A DNA stretch of 64,000 nucleotides from Arthrobacter sp. SLBN-112 (GTDB taxonomy: Bacteria > Actinomycetota > Actinomycetes > Actinomycetales > Micrococcaceae): positions 4,216,001 to 4,280,000 of the forward strand of contig NZ_VFMU01000001.1 in NCBI RefSeq assembly GCF_006715225.1, given 5' to 3'. Below, piece by piece: positions 55,401-63,443 of this stretch. The stretch's first letter is position 1. The number at the start of each line of letters is the position of its first letter. Under the pieces are notes generated by a model that searched no databases, was not told the DNA's origin, and was given only the letters and a program-made list of their open reading frames with translations. The translations under genes and the position numbers were made by a program.

Positions 55401-56171
55401 ACGGGACGGAAACTGGCGGACCTCTCCGAGGGGTCCGAGGAAAAGTTCATCACCTTCGCCCAGACGCAGGCGGCCCCTGTCCCGGTGATCACCTCCCCGG
55501 AATGGTCCGGCTCGGAGACGGGCGGGCGCCGCTATGCCCCGTTCACCATCAACATCGAACGGCTCAAGCCCTTCCACACCCTGACCGGCCGGATGCACTT
55601 CTTCCTGGACCACGACTGGATCACGGACATCGGCGAAGGCCTTCCCATCTACCGGCCGCCGCTGGACATGCACCGGCTGTTCGGCGAACCCAAACTCGGC
55701 CGGAACGGGGAACTGGAAGTGGTGGTCCGGTACCTGACACCGCACTCCAAGTGGTCCATCCACTCCGAATACCAGGACAACCTGCTGATGCTCTCGCTCT
55801 CCCGCGGCGGCCCCACCGTGTGGATGAGCCCGGCGGATGCGGACTCCATCCGGGTCAAGGACAACGACTGGGTGGAGTGCCTGAACATCAACGGCGTCCT
55901 GGTAGCCCGGGCCATTGTCAGCCACCGGATGCCGGCCGGGGTGGTGTACGTCCACCACGCCCAGGAACGCACCATCGACGTGCCGAAGTCGGAGGCCACC
56001 GGGCGGCGCGGCGGCATCCACAACTCGGTGACCAGGCTCCTGGTGAAACCATCACACCTGATCGGCGGCTACGCCCAGCTGGCCTACGCGTTCAACTATC
56101 TCGGCCCCACCGGAAACCAGCGCGACATGGTGGCCACAGTCCGCCGCCGCTCACAGGAGGTGCAGTACTGA
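52461..56171 (+). CDS. narG: Respiratory nitrate reductase subunit alpha
   Basis: 1236 residues, molybdenum (bis-MGD) subunit. The FS0 cluster ligands fit the NarG pattern exactly: His62, Cys66, Cys70 and Cys105 (H-x3-C-x3-C-x34-C). The Mo-ligand Asp region reads FYDWYADLP. It reduces nitrate to nitrite on the cytoplasmic face of the membrane with quinol electrons from NarI via NarH. An in-frame TTG three codons upstream exists. Stop overlaps the narH start (TGATG). Confidence 0.97.
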   Translation: MAAGPHAGLDGPASEAMLKLGRFFTRWDQTDDGRAVFREGGRKGDIFYRDRWSHDKVVRSTHGVNCTGSCSWKVYVKDGIITWESQQTDYPSVGPDSPEYEPRGCPRGAAFSWYTYSPTRVRFPYARGVLVEMYREAKARLGDPVLAFAEIAADPQRRRRYQQARGKGGLVRVSWQEAIELAAAAHVNTIKTYGPDRCAGFSPIPAMSMVSHAVGTRFIQLIGGVMTSFYDWYADLPVASPQVFGDQTDVPESGDWWDARYLMMWGSNVPVTRTPDAHWMAEVRYRGTKVVTVSPDYADNTKFADEWLPAQAGTDAALAVAMGHVMLKEFFVDRQVPFFTDYVKQYTDLPFLVRLERRDDGGLTASKFLTAADIPAESGAEDAAFRTVLFDKKAGRPAVPNGSMGFRYSGSGEGKWNLDLEGIDPALSLREVSGQSAEIMLPCFEQADGTGSVLRRGVPVIEVEGQLVTTVFDLMLAQYGVGRDGLPGDWALGYDDAATPYTPAWQEEITSVPAQACIRVAREFARNAEESKGRSMIIMGAGICQWFHGDTTYRAILALVMLTGCMGRNGGGWAHYVGQEKTRPVTGWVSLANALDWSRPPRTMIGTGYWYMHTDQWRQDGYSADALKSPLSTGALDGLHTADAIAQSARLGWMPFYPQFDRNPLDLADEAEAAVAAGSAKDTPSYIADALKNRTLNPAIEDVDAPENWPRTLVLWRSNLFGSSAKGNEYFLRNLLGTHNNVLGQDHAEGLKPTHVKWHEQAPEGKLDLLVSADFRMTSTTLLSDVVFPAATWYEKHDLSSTDMHPFVHAFTPAIDPPWETKTDFDTFHLLAREFSRLAKTHLGVRRDLVSVPLQHDTPGQLAQPGGIVRDWREPGIPAVPGQNMPVFSVVERDYTAIADKLAAVGPLADKLGFTVKNVTYKLDGALNRLSHANGVMLGGAADGRPAMDTDAKMAEAILAFSGTTNGQLSVQGFKDLEVRTGRKLADLSEGSEEKFITFAQTQAAPVPVITSPEWSGSETGGRRYAPFTINIERLKPFHTLTGRMHFFLDHDWITDIGEGLPIYRPPLDMHRLFGEPKLGRNGELEVVVRYLTPHSKWSIHSEYQDNLLMLSLSRGGPTVWMSPADADSIRVKDNDWVECLNINGVLVARAIVSHRMPAGVVYVHHAQERTIDVPKSEATGRRGGIHNSVTRLLVKPSHLIGGYAQLAYAFNYLGPTGNQRDMVATVRRRSQEVQY

Positions 56172-57871
56172 TGCGAGTCATGGCTCAAATGGGCATGGTG
56201 ATGAACCTGGACAAGTGCATCGGCTGCCACACGTGTTCGGTCACCTGCAAGCAGGCCTGGACCAACCGGGCAGGCACCGAATACGTCTGGTTCAACAACG
56301 TGGAAACGCGCCCCGGGCAAGGGTATCCGCGCCGCTACGAGGACCAGGACAAGTGGCGCGGCGGCTGGGACCTGAACAAGCGCGGCAAGCTGGTCCTCAA
56401 GGCCGGCGGCCGGGTGCGGAAGATGTTCGGGCTGTTCGCCAGCCCGGTCCAGCCCGAGCTCAAGGACTACTACGAGCCCTGGACCTACGACTACAAAACC
56501 CTGGTGGACGCGCCCCTGGGTGACGATTTCCCGGTGGCCCGGCCCAAGTCCCTGATCACCGGGGAGGACACCAAGATCACGTGGTCCGCCAACTGGGACG
56601 ACAACCTGGGCGGTTCCGCTGAGAATGGCCATTTGGATCCGCTGGTGGAGAAGGTCCGGCGGGAGTCCGAGGACAAGATCAAGTTCGCCTACGAGCAGAC
56701 GTTCATGTTCTACCTGCCGCGGATCTGCGAGCACTGCCTGAACCCGTCCTGCATGGCCTCGTGCCCCTCCGGCGCGATCTACAAGCGGGTGGAGGACGGG
56801 ATTGTCCTGGTGGACCAGGACAAGTGCCGCGGCTGGCGGCAGTGCGTCACCGGCTGCCCGTACAAGAAGATCTACTTCAACCACAAGACCGGCAAGGCGG
56901 AGAAGTGCACCTTCTGCTACCCCCGGGTGGAGGTGGGGATCCCCACGGTATGCTCCGAGACCTGCGTGGGCCGGCTGCGGTACCTGGGGCTGTTCCTGTA
57001 CGACGCCGATGCCGTCACCGCCGCGGCGTCCGTCACCGATCCGCAGGAACTCTACGACGCCCAGATGGACGTGCTGCTGGACCCCAACGATCCCGTGGTC
57101 CAGGCCGCCGCCCGGGCGCAGGACATCCCGGCGGACTGGATCGACGCCGCCCGGCGCTCGCCGGTGTACGCCCTTGCAAAGGTCTACAAGGTGGCGCTGC
57201 CGCTGCACCCCGAGTACCGGACCATGCCGATGGTCTGGTACGTGCCGCCGCTCTCGCCGGTGGTGGACCTGCTGCGGGACCAGGGGCACGACGGCGAGGA
57301 CCACGGCAACCTGTTCGGCGCCATTGACGCGCTGCGCATCCCGGTGGAATACCTGGCCGAGCTGTTCACGGCCGGGGACGCGGACCGGGTCACGGCGGTG
57401 CTGCGGAAGCTGGCGGCCATGCGTTCGTTCATGCGCGGGATCAGCCTGGGCAACGATCCGGATGAGTCCATCGCCGAGTCCGTGGGCATGGACGGGCAGA
57501 CCATGTACGAGATGTACCGGCTGATGGCCATCGCGAAGTACGAGGAGCGGTACGTCATTCCCAAGGCGCACGTGGAGCAGGCGCACGACCTGGAGGAGAT
57601 GGGCTGCTCGCTGGATTTCGACGGCGGCCCGGGCATGCAGGATTCCTCGCCTTTTGGTGAGGCGAGCGGCAGGCCCGTCCCGGTTGCCGTGGATACCTTC
57701 AACGCCCTCAAGGACCGGCAGACCACCGATGGAATCGCGGCGGGCACCAGCCTCAAAGGCCGGGTGAACCTGCTGAACTGGGACGGCCGCGGGGCACCTC
57801 CTGGACTCTTTCCGGACAAGGGGCCTGAGCCGGAGCCGGGAACCCTGGCAGCGGCGGAGGACCAGCCGTGA
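56171..57871 (+). CDS. narH: Respiratory nitrate reductase subunit beta
   Basis: 566 residues. Four cysteine groups hold the Fe-S clusters: CIGCHTCSVTC, CEHCLNPSCMASCP, CRGWRQCVTGCP and CTFCYPRVEV...CSETC. The Trp in place of Cys in CRGW is the known mark of the [3Fe-4S] cluster of NarH. It passes electrons from NarI heme to NarG. The start is the ATG overlapping the narG stop. Confidence 0.98.
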   Translation: MRVMAQMGMVMNLDKCIGCHTCSVTCKQAWTNRAGTEYVWFNNVETRPGQGYPRRYEDQDKWRGGWDLNKRGKLVLKAGGRVRKMFGLFASPVQPELKDYYEPWTYDYKTLVDAPLGDDFPVARPKSLITGEDTKITWSANWDDNLGGSAENGHLDPLVEKVRRESEDKIKFAYEQTFMFYLPRICEHCLNPSCMASCPSGAIYKRVEDGIVLVDQDKCRGWRQCVTGCPYKKIYFNHKTGKAEKCTFCYPRVEVGIPTVCSETCVGRLRYLGLFLYDADAVTAAASVTDPQELYDAQMDVLLDPNDPVVQAAARAQDIPADWIDAARRSPVYALAKVYKVALPLHPEYRTMPMVWYVPPLSPVVDLLRDQGHDGEDHGNLFGAIDALRIPVEYLAELFTAGDADRVTAVLRKLAAMRSFMRGISLGNDPDESIAESVGMDGQTMYEMYRLMAIAKYEERYVIPKAHVEQAHDLEEMGCSLDFDGGPGMQDSSPFGEASGRPVPVAVDTFNALKDRQTTDGIAAGTSLKGRVNLLNWDGRGAPPGLFPDKGPEPEPGTLAAAEDQP

Positions 57872-58488
57872 GCCGCCGGGACCAGGTGGTGTACCTTGCC
57901 GGGGCCTGGTGCCTGACCTATCCGGATGAGGATCTGGTGCAGCGGGTTCCCCTGGTGCGGGCCGCGCTGTCCGAGTTCCCCGGTGCGCTGCCCGCATTCG
58001 CACCGGTGCTGGACCTCCTGGAAACCACCCCGCCCATGGAACTGCAGGCCCAGTACGTCCGCGAGTTCGACCTGGGCCGGCGGCACGCCCTGCACCTGAG
58101 CTACTGGACGGACGGGGACACCCGCCGCCGCGGTGAAGTGCTGGGACTGTTCAAGGAGGCCTACCGGCACAGCGGCGTCCTGGTGGACCTGGACGGGGAG
58201 CTGCCCGACTACCTGCCCATGGTGCTGGAATTCGCCGCCCGGGTGGATCCCGCCGCCGGACGGACATTGTTGCAGCGATACCGGGCCAGCCTGGAAATGC
58301 TCCGGCTCGGGCTGCTGCGGGACGACCTGCCGCATGCCGCGATCCTGGCTGCCATCTGCGCCACTTTGCCCGGGAAGTCTCCCAAGGACGAGCAGGAAGT
58401 GATGCGCATGGCCGGCTACGGTCCACCCACCGAACGCGTGGGACTGGATCCCTACGACCCACGGCTGCTGCCGGTCAGGGGGTCATGA
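57868..58488 (+). CDS. narJ: Nitrate reductase molybdenum cofactor assembly chaperone
   Basis: 206 residues, TorD/NarJ fold. GAWCLTYPDEDLVQRVPLV and YVREFDLGRRHALHLSYWTDGDTRRRG are characteristic. It inserts cofactor into NarG and prevents early membrane docking; it is not part of the final enzyme. GTGA overlap with narH and ATGA overlap with narI. Confidence 0.96.
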   Translation: MSRRDQVVYLAGAWCLTYPDEDLVQRVPLVRAALSEFPGALPAFAPVLDLLETTPPMELQAQYVREFDLGRRHALHLSYWTDGDTRRRGEVLGLFKEAYRHSGVLVDLDGELPDYLPMVLEFAARVDPAAGRTLLQRYRASLEMLRLGLLRDDLPHAAILAAICATLPGKSPKDEQEVMRMAGYGPPTERVGLDPYDPRLLPVRGS

Positions 58489-59288
58489 GCATGCCGGCAC
58501 TCAACGGGACGTTCGCGACCGAGCCAGGCGCCGCCGTCGTCCTTAACTCCTGGGACACCGTCCTGTGGGGCGTCCTGCCCTACGTCATGGCGGTGGTGCT
58601 GGTGGGCGGGCTCATCTGGCGGTACAAATACGACCAGTTCGGTTGGACCACCAGGTCCTCCCAGCTCTACGAGTCCAGGCTCCTGCGGATCGCCTCCCCG
58701 CTGTTCCACTTCGGGCTGCTGGCCGTCATCGCCGGGCACTTCTTCGGCCTGGTGATCCCGATGGCGTGGACCCAGGCGGTGGGCATGAGCCAGGAGTTCT
58801 ACCACTTCAACGCCCTGCTGGTGGGCGGCATCGCCGGGGTGGCAACGCTGGGCGGCATTGCCCTGCTGATCTACCGGCGCCGCACCACCGGGCCGGTCTT
58901 CATGGCCACCACCAAGAACGACAAGACCATGTATGTGGTGCTGACCGCTGCCATCGTCTTCGGTTTGTGGACCACGCTGGCCAGCATCTTCGAAGGCGAA
59001 CATGGGCACAACTACCGGGAGACGGTGGCGCCCTGGTTCCGGTCGCTGTTCATCTTCCAGCCGGACATCGCGGCGATGGCGGCTGCGCCGTTCTCCTTCC
59101 ACCTGCACACCCTGGTGGGAATGGCGCTGTTTGTCATCTGGCCGTTTACGCGGCTGGTGCACGCCTTCACCGCGCCCCTGCACTACCTCTTCCGCCCGTA
59201 CATCGTCTACCGCTCGCGGGACAGGGAAACGAAGGGCCGGGGCTGGTCCGCCGTGGGCACGCCGGACAGGGACACCCGCAACCGCTGA
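58485..59288 (+). CDS. narI: Respiratory nitrate reductase subunit gamma (cytochrome b)
   Basis: 267 residues with five membrane helices. Conserved heme-ligand histidines appear in FHFGLLAVIAGHFFGLVIP and in FHLHTLVGMALFVIWPFTRLVHAF. It oxidises quinol near the outer face and anchors NarGH. The C-terminal tail is polar. Start overlaps the narJ stop. Confidence 0.97.
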   Translation: MSMPALNGTFATEPGAAVVLNSWDTVLWGVLPYVMAVVLVGGLIWRYKYDQFGWTTRSSQLYESRLLRIASPLFHFGLLAVIAGHFFGLVIPMAWTQAVGMSQEFYHFNALLVGGIAGVATLGGIALLIYRRRTTGPVFMATTKNDKTMYVVLTAAIVFGLWTTLASIFEGEHGHNYRETVAPWFRSLFIFQPDIAAMAAAPFSFHLHTLVGMALFVIWPFTRLVHAFTAPLHYLFRPYIVYRSRDRETKGRGWSAVGTPDRDTRNR

Positions 59289-59326
59289 CCGGCGGCTTGC
59301 TTTTGACGATGCAGTGAGGAGCAGCA

Positions 59327-60547
59327 GTGGCCGGATCAACATCAACGCCAGGCACCGGCAGGGCGCTGAACCTGGCGCTTGCGACGGCGGCATCCGTGGC
59401 GGGTTTCTGGGCATGGAACTCCGTGGCCACGCTCGGCGCGTTCTACACCAAAAACCTTGAACTGACGCCGGCCACCACCGGGATCCTGGTGGCCATGCCG
59501 GTGTTTGTCGGTTCCCTGGGCAGGATCGTGGTGGGCACCCTGACCGATAAATACGGCGGCCGGGCAATGTTCACCGTGGTGCTGCTGGCCGCCATCCCTC
59601 CCCTGCTCCTGGTGTCGGTCGGCGGGCTCCTGAGCTCCTTCGCGCTGGTGCTGGGGGCGGGGCTGCTGCTTGGTGTGGCGGGCACCGTGTTCGCGGTGGG
59701 GATCCCCTTCGTCAGCGCCTGGTACGAACCGGCCCGCCGGGGCTTCGCCACCGGCGTTTTCGGTGCGGGCATGGGCGGGACGGCACTGGCAGCATTCCTG
59801 AATCCCCGGCTCGTTGCCGGGATCGGATACTTTCCCACGCACCTGCTGATCGCCGGTGTTCTGGCCGCGATGGCCGTGCTGGTCTGGTTCCTCATGAAGG
59901 AATCCCCGGACTGGGCACCCAACCACGCCCCGGTGCTGCCCAAGCTCCTTGATGCCGCCAGGACGTCCGTCACCTGGAAGATGTGTTTCCTCTATGCAGT
60001 GGTCTTCGGCGGTTTCGTGTCCTTTGCCACCTACCTGCCCACCTACCTGCGGGACGTCTACAGTTTTGATCCCGCCGGTGCGGGCGCCCGCACCGCCGGT
60101 TTTGCCTTGGCCGCTGTCCTTGCCCGTCCGGTGGGCGGTGTCCTTGCCGACAAGCTCGGCCCCAAACCGGTGGTGATCGCAGCCCTTGGCGCCGTCGCGG
60201 TCCTGGGCTGGGTGGTGAACCTGCGGCCCGACGGCGAGGTGCCGGCCGGTGCCACGTTCGTTGCCATGGCGGGCGCACTGGGGTTGGGGACCGGCGGCGT
60301 CTTCGCCTGGGTAGGCGTCCTGTCGCCGGCAGGAAAGGTGGGCAGCATCAGCGGCATCGTGAGCGCTGCCGGGGGGCTGGGCGGCTACTTTCCACCGCTG
60401 GTCATGGGCGCAACGTATGATGCTGCAACGCGCAGCTATTCAATTGGGCTCCTCCTGCTGGTGGGCACGGCCTTCGTGGCCCTGCTGTTCACCCTCCTCG
60501 CGGTGCAGCCCAGGGCGGGCGCGCCGGCGGTTCAGCATGCACCGTAG
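59327..60547 (+). CDS. narK: Nitrate/nitrite MFS transporter
   Basis: 406 residues, 12 membrane helices, GTG start with GAGGAG upstream, 38 bases after narI. The nitrate-porter signatures are visible as GVFGAGMGGTALAAFLNPRL in helix 5 and GLGTGGVFAWVG in helix 11. It imports nitrate or exchanges nitrate for nitrite to feed NarGHI. The last 16 bases overlap the convergent RibD-like gene. Confidence 0.93.
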   Translation: MAGSTSTPGTGRALNLALATAASVAGFWAWNSVATLGAFYTKNLELTPATTGILVAMPVFVGSLGRIVVGTLTDKYGGRAMFTVVLLAAIPPLLLVSVGGLLSSFALVLGAGLLLGVAGTVFAVGIPFVSAWYEPARRGFATGVFGAGMGGTALAAFLNPRLVAGIGYFPTHLLIAGVLAAMAVLVWFLMKESPDWAPNHAPVLPKLLDAARTSVTWKMCFLYAVVFGGFVSFATYLPTYLRDVYSFDPAGAGARTAGFALAAVLARPVGGVLADKLGPKPVVIAALGAVAVLGWVVNLRPDGEVPAGATFVAMAGALGLGTGGVFAWVGVLSPAGKVGSISGIVSAAGGLGGYFPPLVMGATYDAATRSYSIGLLLLVGTAFVALLFTLLAVQPRAGAPAVQHAP

Positions 60548-61086
60548 CGCAGGTACACCACACCGTTTCCGAACCGCCGCTCGTCCAGCAGCTCGAACCG
60601 TGCCTCCAGTCCGTCCGGGAGGAAGCGCAGGCCGCCGCCCACGGCGACCGGGTTGACGAAGAACTGGCATTCGTCCACGAGGCCTGCCTTGAGGGCGTGG
60701 GCCGCGAGGGTGGGGCCGCCGATGCTGATGTTCCTGTCCGCGGCGTCCTTCAGGTCCTGCACCGCCTCCGGGCGGAACTGCCGCTCCAGCCTGGTCCGGG
60801 GTGCAGCGGCGCTGTCCAGCGACGTCGAGTACACCACCTTGTCCGCCCCCTGCCAGATGCGCGCGTAGTCCTGGATGACCGGCGGGTCTTCGGACGTACC
60901 CATGGTTTCCCAGACGGACATCACCTGGTACATCCGCCGCCCCAGGAGGTAGGTGCCCACATCCCGCTCAAGGTCGTTGATGAAGGCGTGGACTTCCTCG
61001 TTCGGAGCAGACCAGTTGAAGTTGCCGTCCCTGTCTGCCGTGTAGCCGTCGATGGACATGATTGCGGAGTAGATCAGCTGCGCCAT
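60532..61086 (-). CDS. Dihydrofolate reductase-like protein (RibD C-terminal family)
   Basis: 184 residues. IMSIDGYTADRDGNFNW, YLLGRRMYQVM and ISIGGPTLAAHALKAGLVDE are the hallmarks of the RibD_C/YyaP group of putative NADPH reductases. Substrate unknown. CAGAAT six bases before the ATG suggests a leaderless message. Confidence 0.88.
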   Translation of the reverse strand: MAQLIYSAIMSIDGYTADRDGNFNWSAPNEEVHAFINDLERDVGTYLLGRRMYQVMSVWETMGTSEDPPVIQDYARIWQGADKVVYSTSLDSAAAPRTRLERQFRPEAVQDLKDAADRNISIGGPTLAAHALKAGLVDECQFFVNPVAVGGGLRFLPDGLEARFELLDERRFGNGVVYLRYGAC

Positions 61087-61092
61087 GGGCCC

Positions 61093-61098
61093 ATTCTG
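61093..61098 (-). promoter_or_regulatory. -10 element CAGAAT for leaderless RibD-like gene
   Basis: On the minus strand CAGAAT, GGGCCC, then the ATG at 61086. Confidence 0.45.
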
Positions 61099-61154
61099 CC
61101 GGTGGGCCTCGACCCTGGATAGGTTTTCGGCGCTCCTTGCGGCATTCCTTGGCT

Positions 61155-61196
61155 TGTTCGCACATCCATACCCTTCAACGCGGGTAATTGCGAACA
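61155..61196. repeat. Inverted repeat TGTTCGCA / TGCGAACA in divergent intergenic region
   Basis: Two perfect 8-base arms separated by 26 bases, midway between the divergent RibD-like and NAD(P)-binding genes. Could be an operator for a dimer or a hairpin in either 5' leader. The rest of the 234-base gap shows no gene. Confidence 0.4.
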
Positions 61197-61320
61197 GGCT
61201 TAGGACCGCAGCTTCCGCCGATACCGTGACTCGTCGGCTGCTCTTGCCAGACCGCTCCCCGAAAGCATTAACTGAGCTTTGCGCGGTCTTAAACTCCGGG
61301 CAAATGGAAGGAGCGCAGCC

Positions 61321-62217
61321 ATGATCCTCCTGATCGGGGCTACAGGTGATCTGGGTGGCAGGGTTGCCAGAGGGCTTCGCTCTGCCGGACACAAAGTCCG
61401 TTGCCTGGTCCGGCAGAACACGGACGTTGCGCAACTGCAGGCAATCGGCGCCGAAATTATCCGCGGCGACCTCATCGACCCGGCCACGCTGGCGCCGGCG
61501 TGCAAAGGCGTCGATACCGTGATTGCCACGGCCACCGCCATGAGCCGCCGCCTGCAGGGCAGCAGCCAGGGCAGTATCCGGGACGTCGACCAGGTGGGCA
61601 TGGAACATCTCATCGATGCTGCAGAGGCCGCGGGGGTTGGCCGCTTCGTCTACCTGTCCTTCGCCGGAATCGAAACCGCCGTTGAGACACCGCTGAGGCA
61701 CGCCAAGCTGGCCATGGAGCGGCGCCTGGCTTCTTCTGGCATGAAAACCGTGATCGTGCGGCCGGACGCGTTCCAGGAAGTCCATCTCTCCCCCACCGGC
61801 CGCTTCGACATGGCCGCCGGCAAGGTGTCGGTGATCGGAAAGGGCAACACGAGGACACGATGGGTGGCGACGGATGATGTGGCCGCCCTCCTCTGCGCCG
61901 TGGCCCTGGAGGCGGACCCGCCACTGCTGGTCGAGTTTGGCGGCCCGGAGCCGCTGTCGAAGAATGAAGCCTGTGCCATGGCCGGGGAGCTGATGCACCG
62001 CCCAATGAAGGTGCAGCACATGCCGCGGCTCCTGGCGCGTCTTGCCGTAAGATTCCTCAGCCGCAGCAGGGACGGCCTCTCAGCCGCACTGGGGGCGGGC
62101 CTCACGGCAGACCTCAACAGGCCAACGTGGGACGACATGCCCCTTCGCCAACGCGGGATCAACGCCAAGCCTGTCAGCGACTTCCTCCGGGAGCAGGCAC
62201 AGTCCTGCGGCGCCTGA
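61321..62217 (+). CDS. NAD(P)-binding protein, NmrA/atypical SDR family
   Basis: 298 residues from ATG at 61321 (GGAAGGAG about eight bases upstream). Rossmann motif LLIGATGDLGGRVARGL, RGDLIDPATLAPACKGVD and VYLSFAGIE. Probably a redox-sensing or reductase member of the NmrA-like group. Adjacent to the RibD-like gene, perhaps sharing control. Confidence 0.87.
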   Translation: MILLIGATGDLGGRVARGLRSAGHKVRCLVRQNTDVAQLQAIGAEIIRGDLIDPATLAPACKGVDTVIATATAMSRRLQGSSQGSIRDVDQVGMEHLIDAAEAAGVGRFVYLSFAGIETAVETPLRHAKLAMERRLASSGMKTVIVRPDAFQEVHLSPTGRFDMAAGKVSVIGKGNTRTRWVATDDVAALLCAVALEADPPLLVEFGGPEPLSKNEACAMAGELMHRPMKVQHMPRLLARLAVRFLSRSRDGLSAALGAGLTADLNRPTWDDMPLRQRGINAKPVSDFLREQAQSCGA

Positions 62218-62225
62218 AGCTGGAC

Positions 62226-63014
62226 TCACTGCTGCCGCGACACCAGGAACTGCTGTCCCAGGGTCCAGAGGTTGGAGACTGTCCAGTAGACCAGGACCCC
62301 GATGGGAAAGAAGATCCCGCCCACACCGAAGACCACGGGCAGGACGTACAGAAGGACTTGCTGCTGGCGCATCAGCGGACTTTCACTGTCCTGGCCGGCC
62401 ATGGTCCGTGAGGCAACAAGTTTCTGCGTCAGGAATTGGCTCGCAATCATCACCAGGATCATGACGACGGCGAGCACGGCCACGGCGGCCGGCTCGCCGC
62501 CGCCGTGCAGCAGGGAAGCTGACAGCGGCGCCCCGAAGATGCTGGACGAGTCGAACTGGACCACCTGGTCATGGCCCATCACCCCGATGCCTTCACCCTC
62601 GCGCGATGCGTTGGAAATTCCGGACAGCACCTGGAAAAGCGCCAGGAAGAACGGTGCCTGGATCAACAGTGGCAGGCACGCCGAGAACGGGTTGGTGCCA
62701 TGTTTTTTGTAGAGGGCCATCTGCTCCTGGGCCATGGCCTGCCGCGATGCCTGGTCCGTCCTGCCCTTGTACCTGTCCTGGAGTTCCTTCAGGTCCGGCT
62801 GCAGGAGCCGCATCCTGCGCTGGGCCCGGACCTGGGCAAGGAACACCGGGATCAGGGCCGCACGGATGACCAGTACCAACCCGATGATGGACAGCGTCCA
62901 CGTCCATCCGCCCGCAGCCGGCATGCCCACGGCACCCAGCCCGTCGTGGAAAGCCACCATGATGGCGGACACCAGCCATCGGAACGGCTCCATTACCGCC
63001 GTGAAAAAGTCCAC
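62226..63014 (-). CDS. YidC/Oxa1-family membrane protein insertase
   Basis: 262 residues from a GTG preceded by GGGGGATC. Five hydrophobic segments with the YidC core (IRAALIPVFLAQVRAQRRM with the conserved Arg, NPFSACLPLLIQAPFFLALF, FPIGVLVYWTVSNLW). It lacks the long periplasmic domain, as in Gram-positive YidC. The main yidC is normally near the origin beside rnpA; this isolated copy next to tRNAs is probably a second paralogue. Confidence 0.9.
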   Translation of the reverse strand: MDFFTAVMEPFRWLVSAIMVAFHDGLGAVGMPAAGGWTWTLSIIGLVLVIRAALIPVFLAQVRAQRRMRLLQPDLKELQDRYKGRTDQASRQAMAQEQMALYKKHGTNPFSACLPLLIQAPFFLALFQVLSGISNASREGEGIGVMGHDQVVQFDSSSIFGAPLSASLLHGGGEPAAVAVLAVVMILVMIASQFLTQKLVASRTMAGQDSESPLMRQQQVLLYVLPVVFGVGGIFFPIGVLVYWTVSNLWTLGQQFLVSRQQ

Positions 63015-63199
63015 CGATCCCCCATCCGCACGTTGCTGCCAAGCTACTGCGCAATGGAGCACCTTGTCACGACTCACGTGTTCCTTTTCGCCCCCCGAAT
63101 TACATTAGGACCCCCATATGTGCGCCGCGCAGGTGAATATCTGCAGCGAAGATGCTTTAGAGCGTCGATTCGGGCTCGCCCGGATCCGGGAAACAGGAA

Positions 63200-63230
63200 A
63201 GCCCCCGGATCCTTGCGGAACCCGGGGGCT
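63200..63230 (-). terminator. Terminator after tRNA-Met
   Basis: AGCCCCCGG pairs with CCGGGGGCT around a 13-base loop and is followed on the minus strand by TTCCTGTTT, eight bases after the tRNA. Confidence 0.8.
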
Positions 63231-63237
63231 TAGCCTG

Positions 63238-63311
63238 TAGCGGTGGGGAGGCTCGATCTCCCGACCTCACGATTATGAGTCGTGCGCTCTAACCAACTGA
63301 GCTACACCGCC
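63238..63311 (-). tRNA. tRNA-Met (CAT anticodon, elongator type)
   Basis: 74 bases. Acceptor GGCGGTG with CACCGCT (first pair G-T), D-arm GCTCAGTTGGTTAGAGC, anticodon loop CTCATAA giving CAT, T-arm GAGATCGAGCCTC. 3' CCA not encoded. The standard first acceptor pair type and A-T-free initiator marks point to an elongator rather than the initiator. Confidence 0.95.
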
Positions 63312-63325
63312 ACGAATGAGAAAAA

Positions 63326-63360
63326 CCTGCGTCAAGCCGGTCAAACCGCCTTGACGCAGG
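63326..63360 (-). terminator. Terminator between tRNA-Thr and tRNA-Met
   Basis: An 11-bp stem, CCTGCGTCAAG with CTTGACGCAGG, plus an inner CGGT/ACCG stem, followed on the minus strand by TTTTTCTC. It lies right after tRNA-Thr and 15 bases before tRNA-Met, so the latter needs its own promoter or read-through. Confidence 0.8.
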
Positions 63361-63371
63361 CCCTCATTCAG

Positions 63372-63443
63372 AGCCCCCCACCGGAATCGATCCGGTGACC
63401 TCGTTCTTACCAAGAACGCGCTCTACCACTGAGCTAGGGGGGC
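63372..63443 (-). tRNA. tRNA-Thr (GGT anticodon)
   Basis: 72 bases. Acceptor GCCCCCC with GGGGGGC, D-arm GCTCAGTGGTAGAGC, anticodon loop TTGGTAA giving GGT, T-arm CCGGATCGATTCCGG. 3' CCA not encoded. Confidence 0.96.

Noticed and set aside
56096..58003. 635-codon minus-strand frame opposite narH
   Set aside because: Shadow of narH and narJ, whose cysteine motifs are unmistakable.
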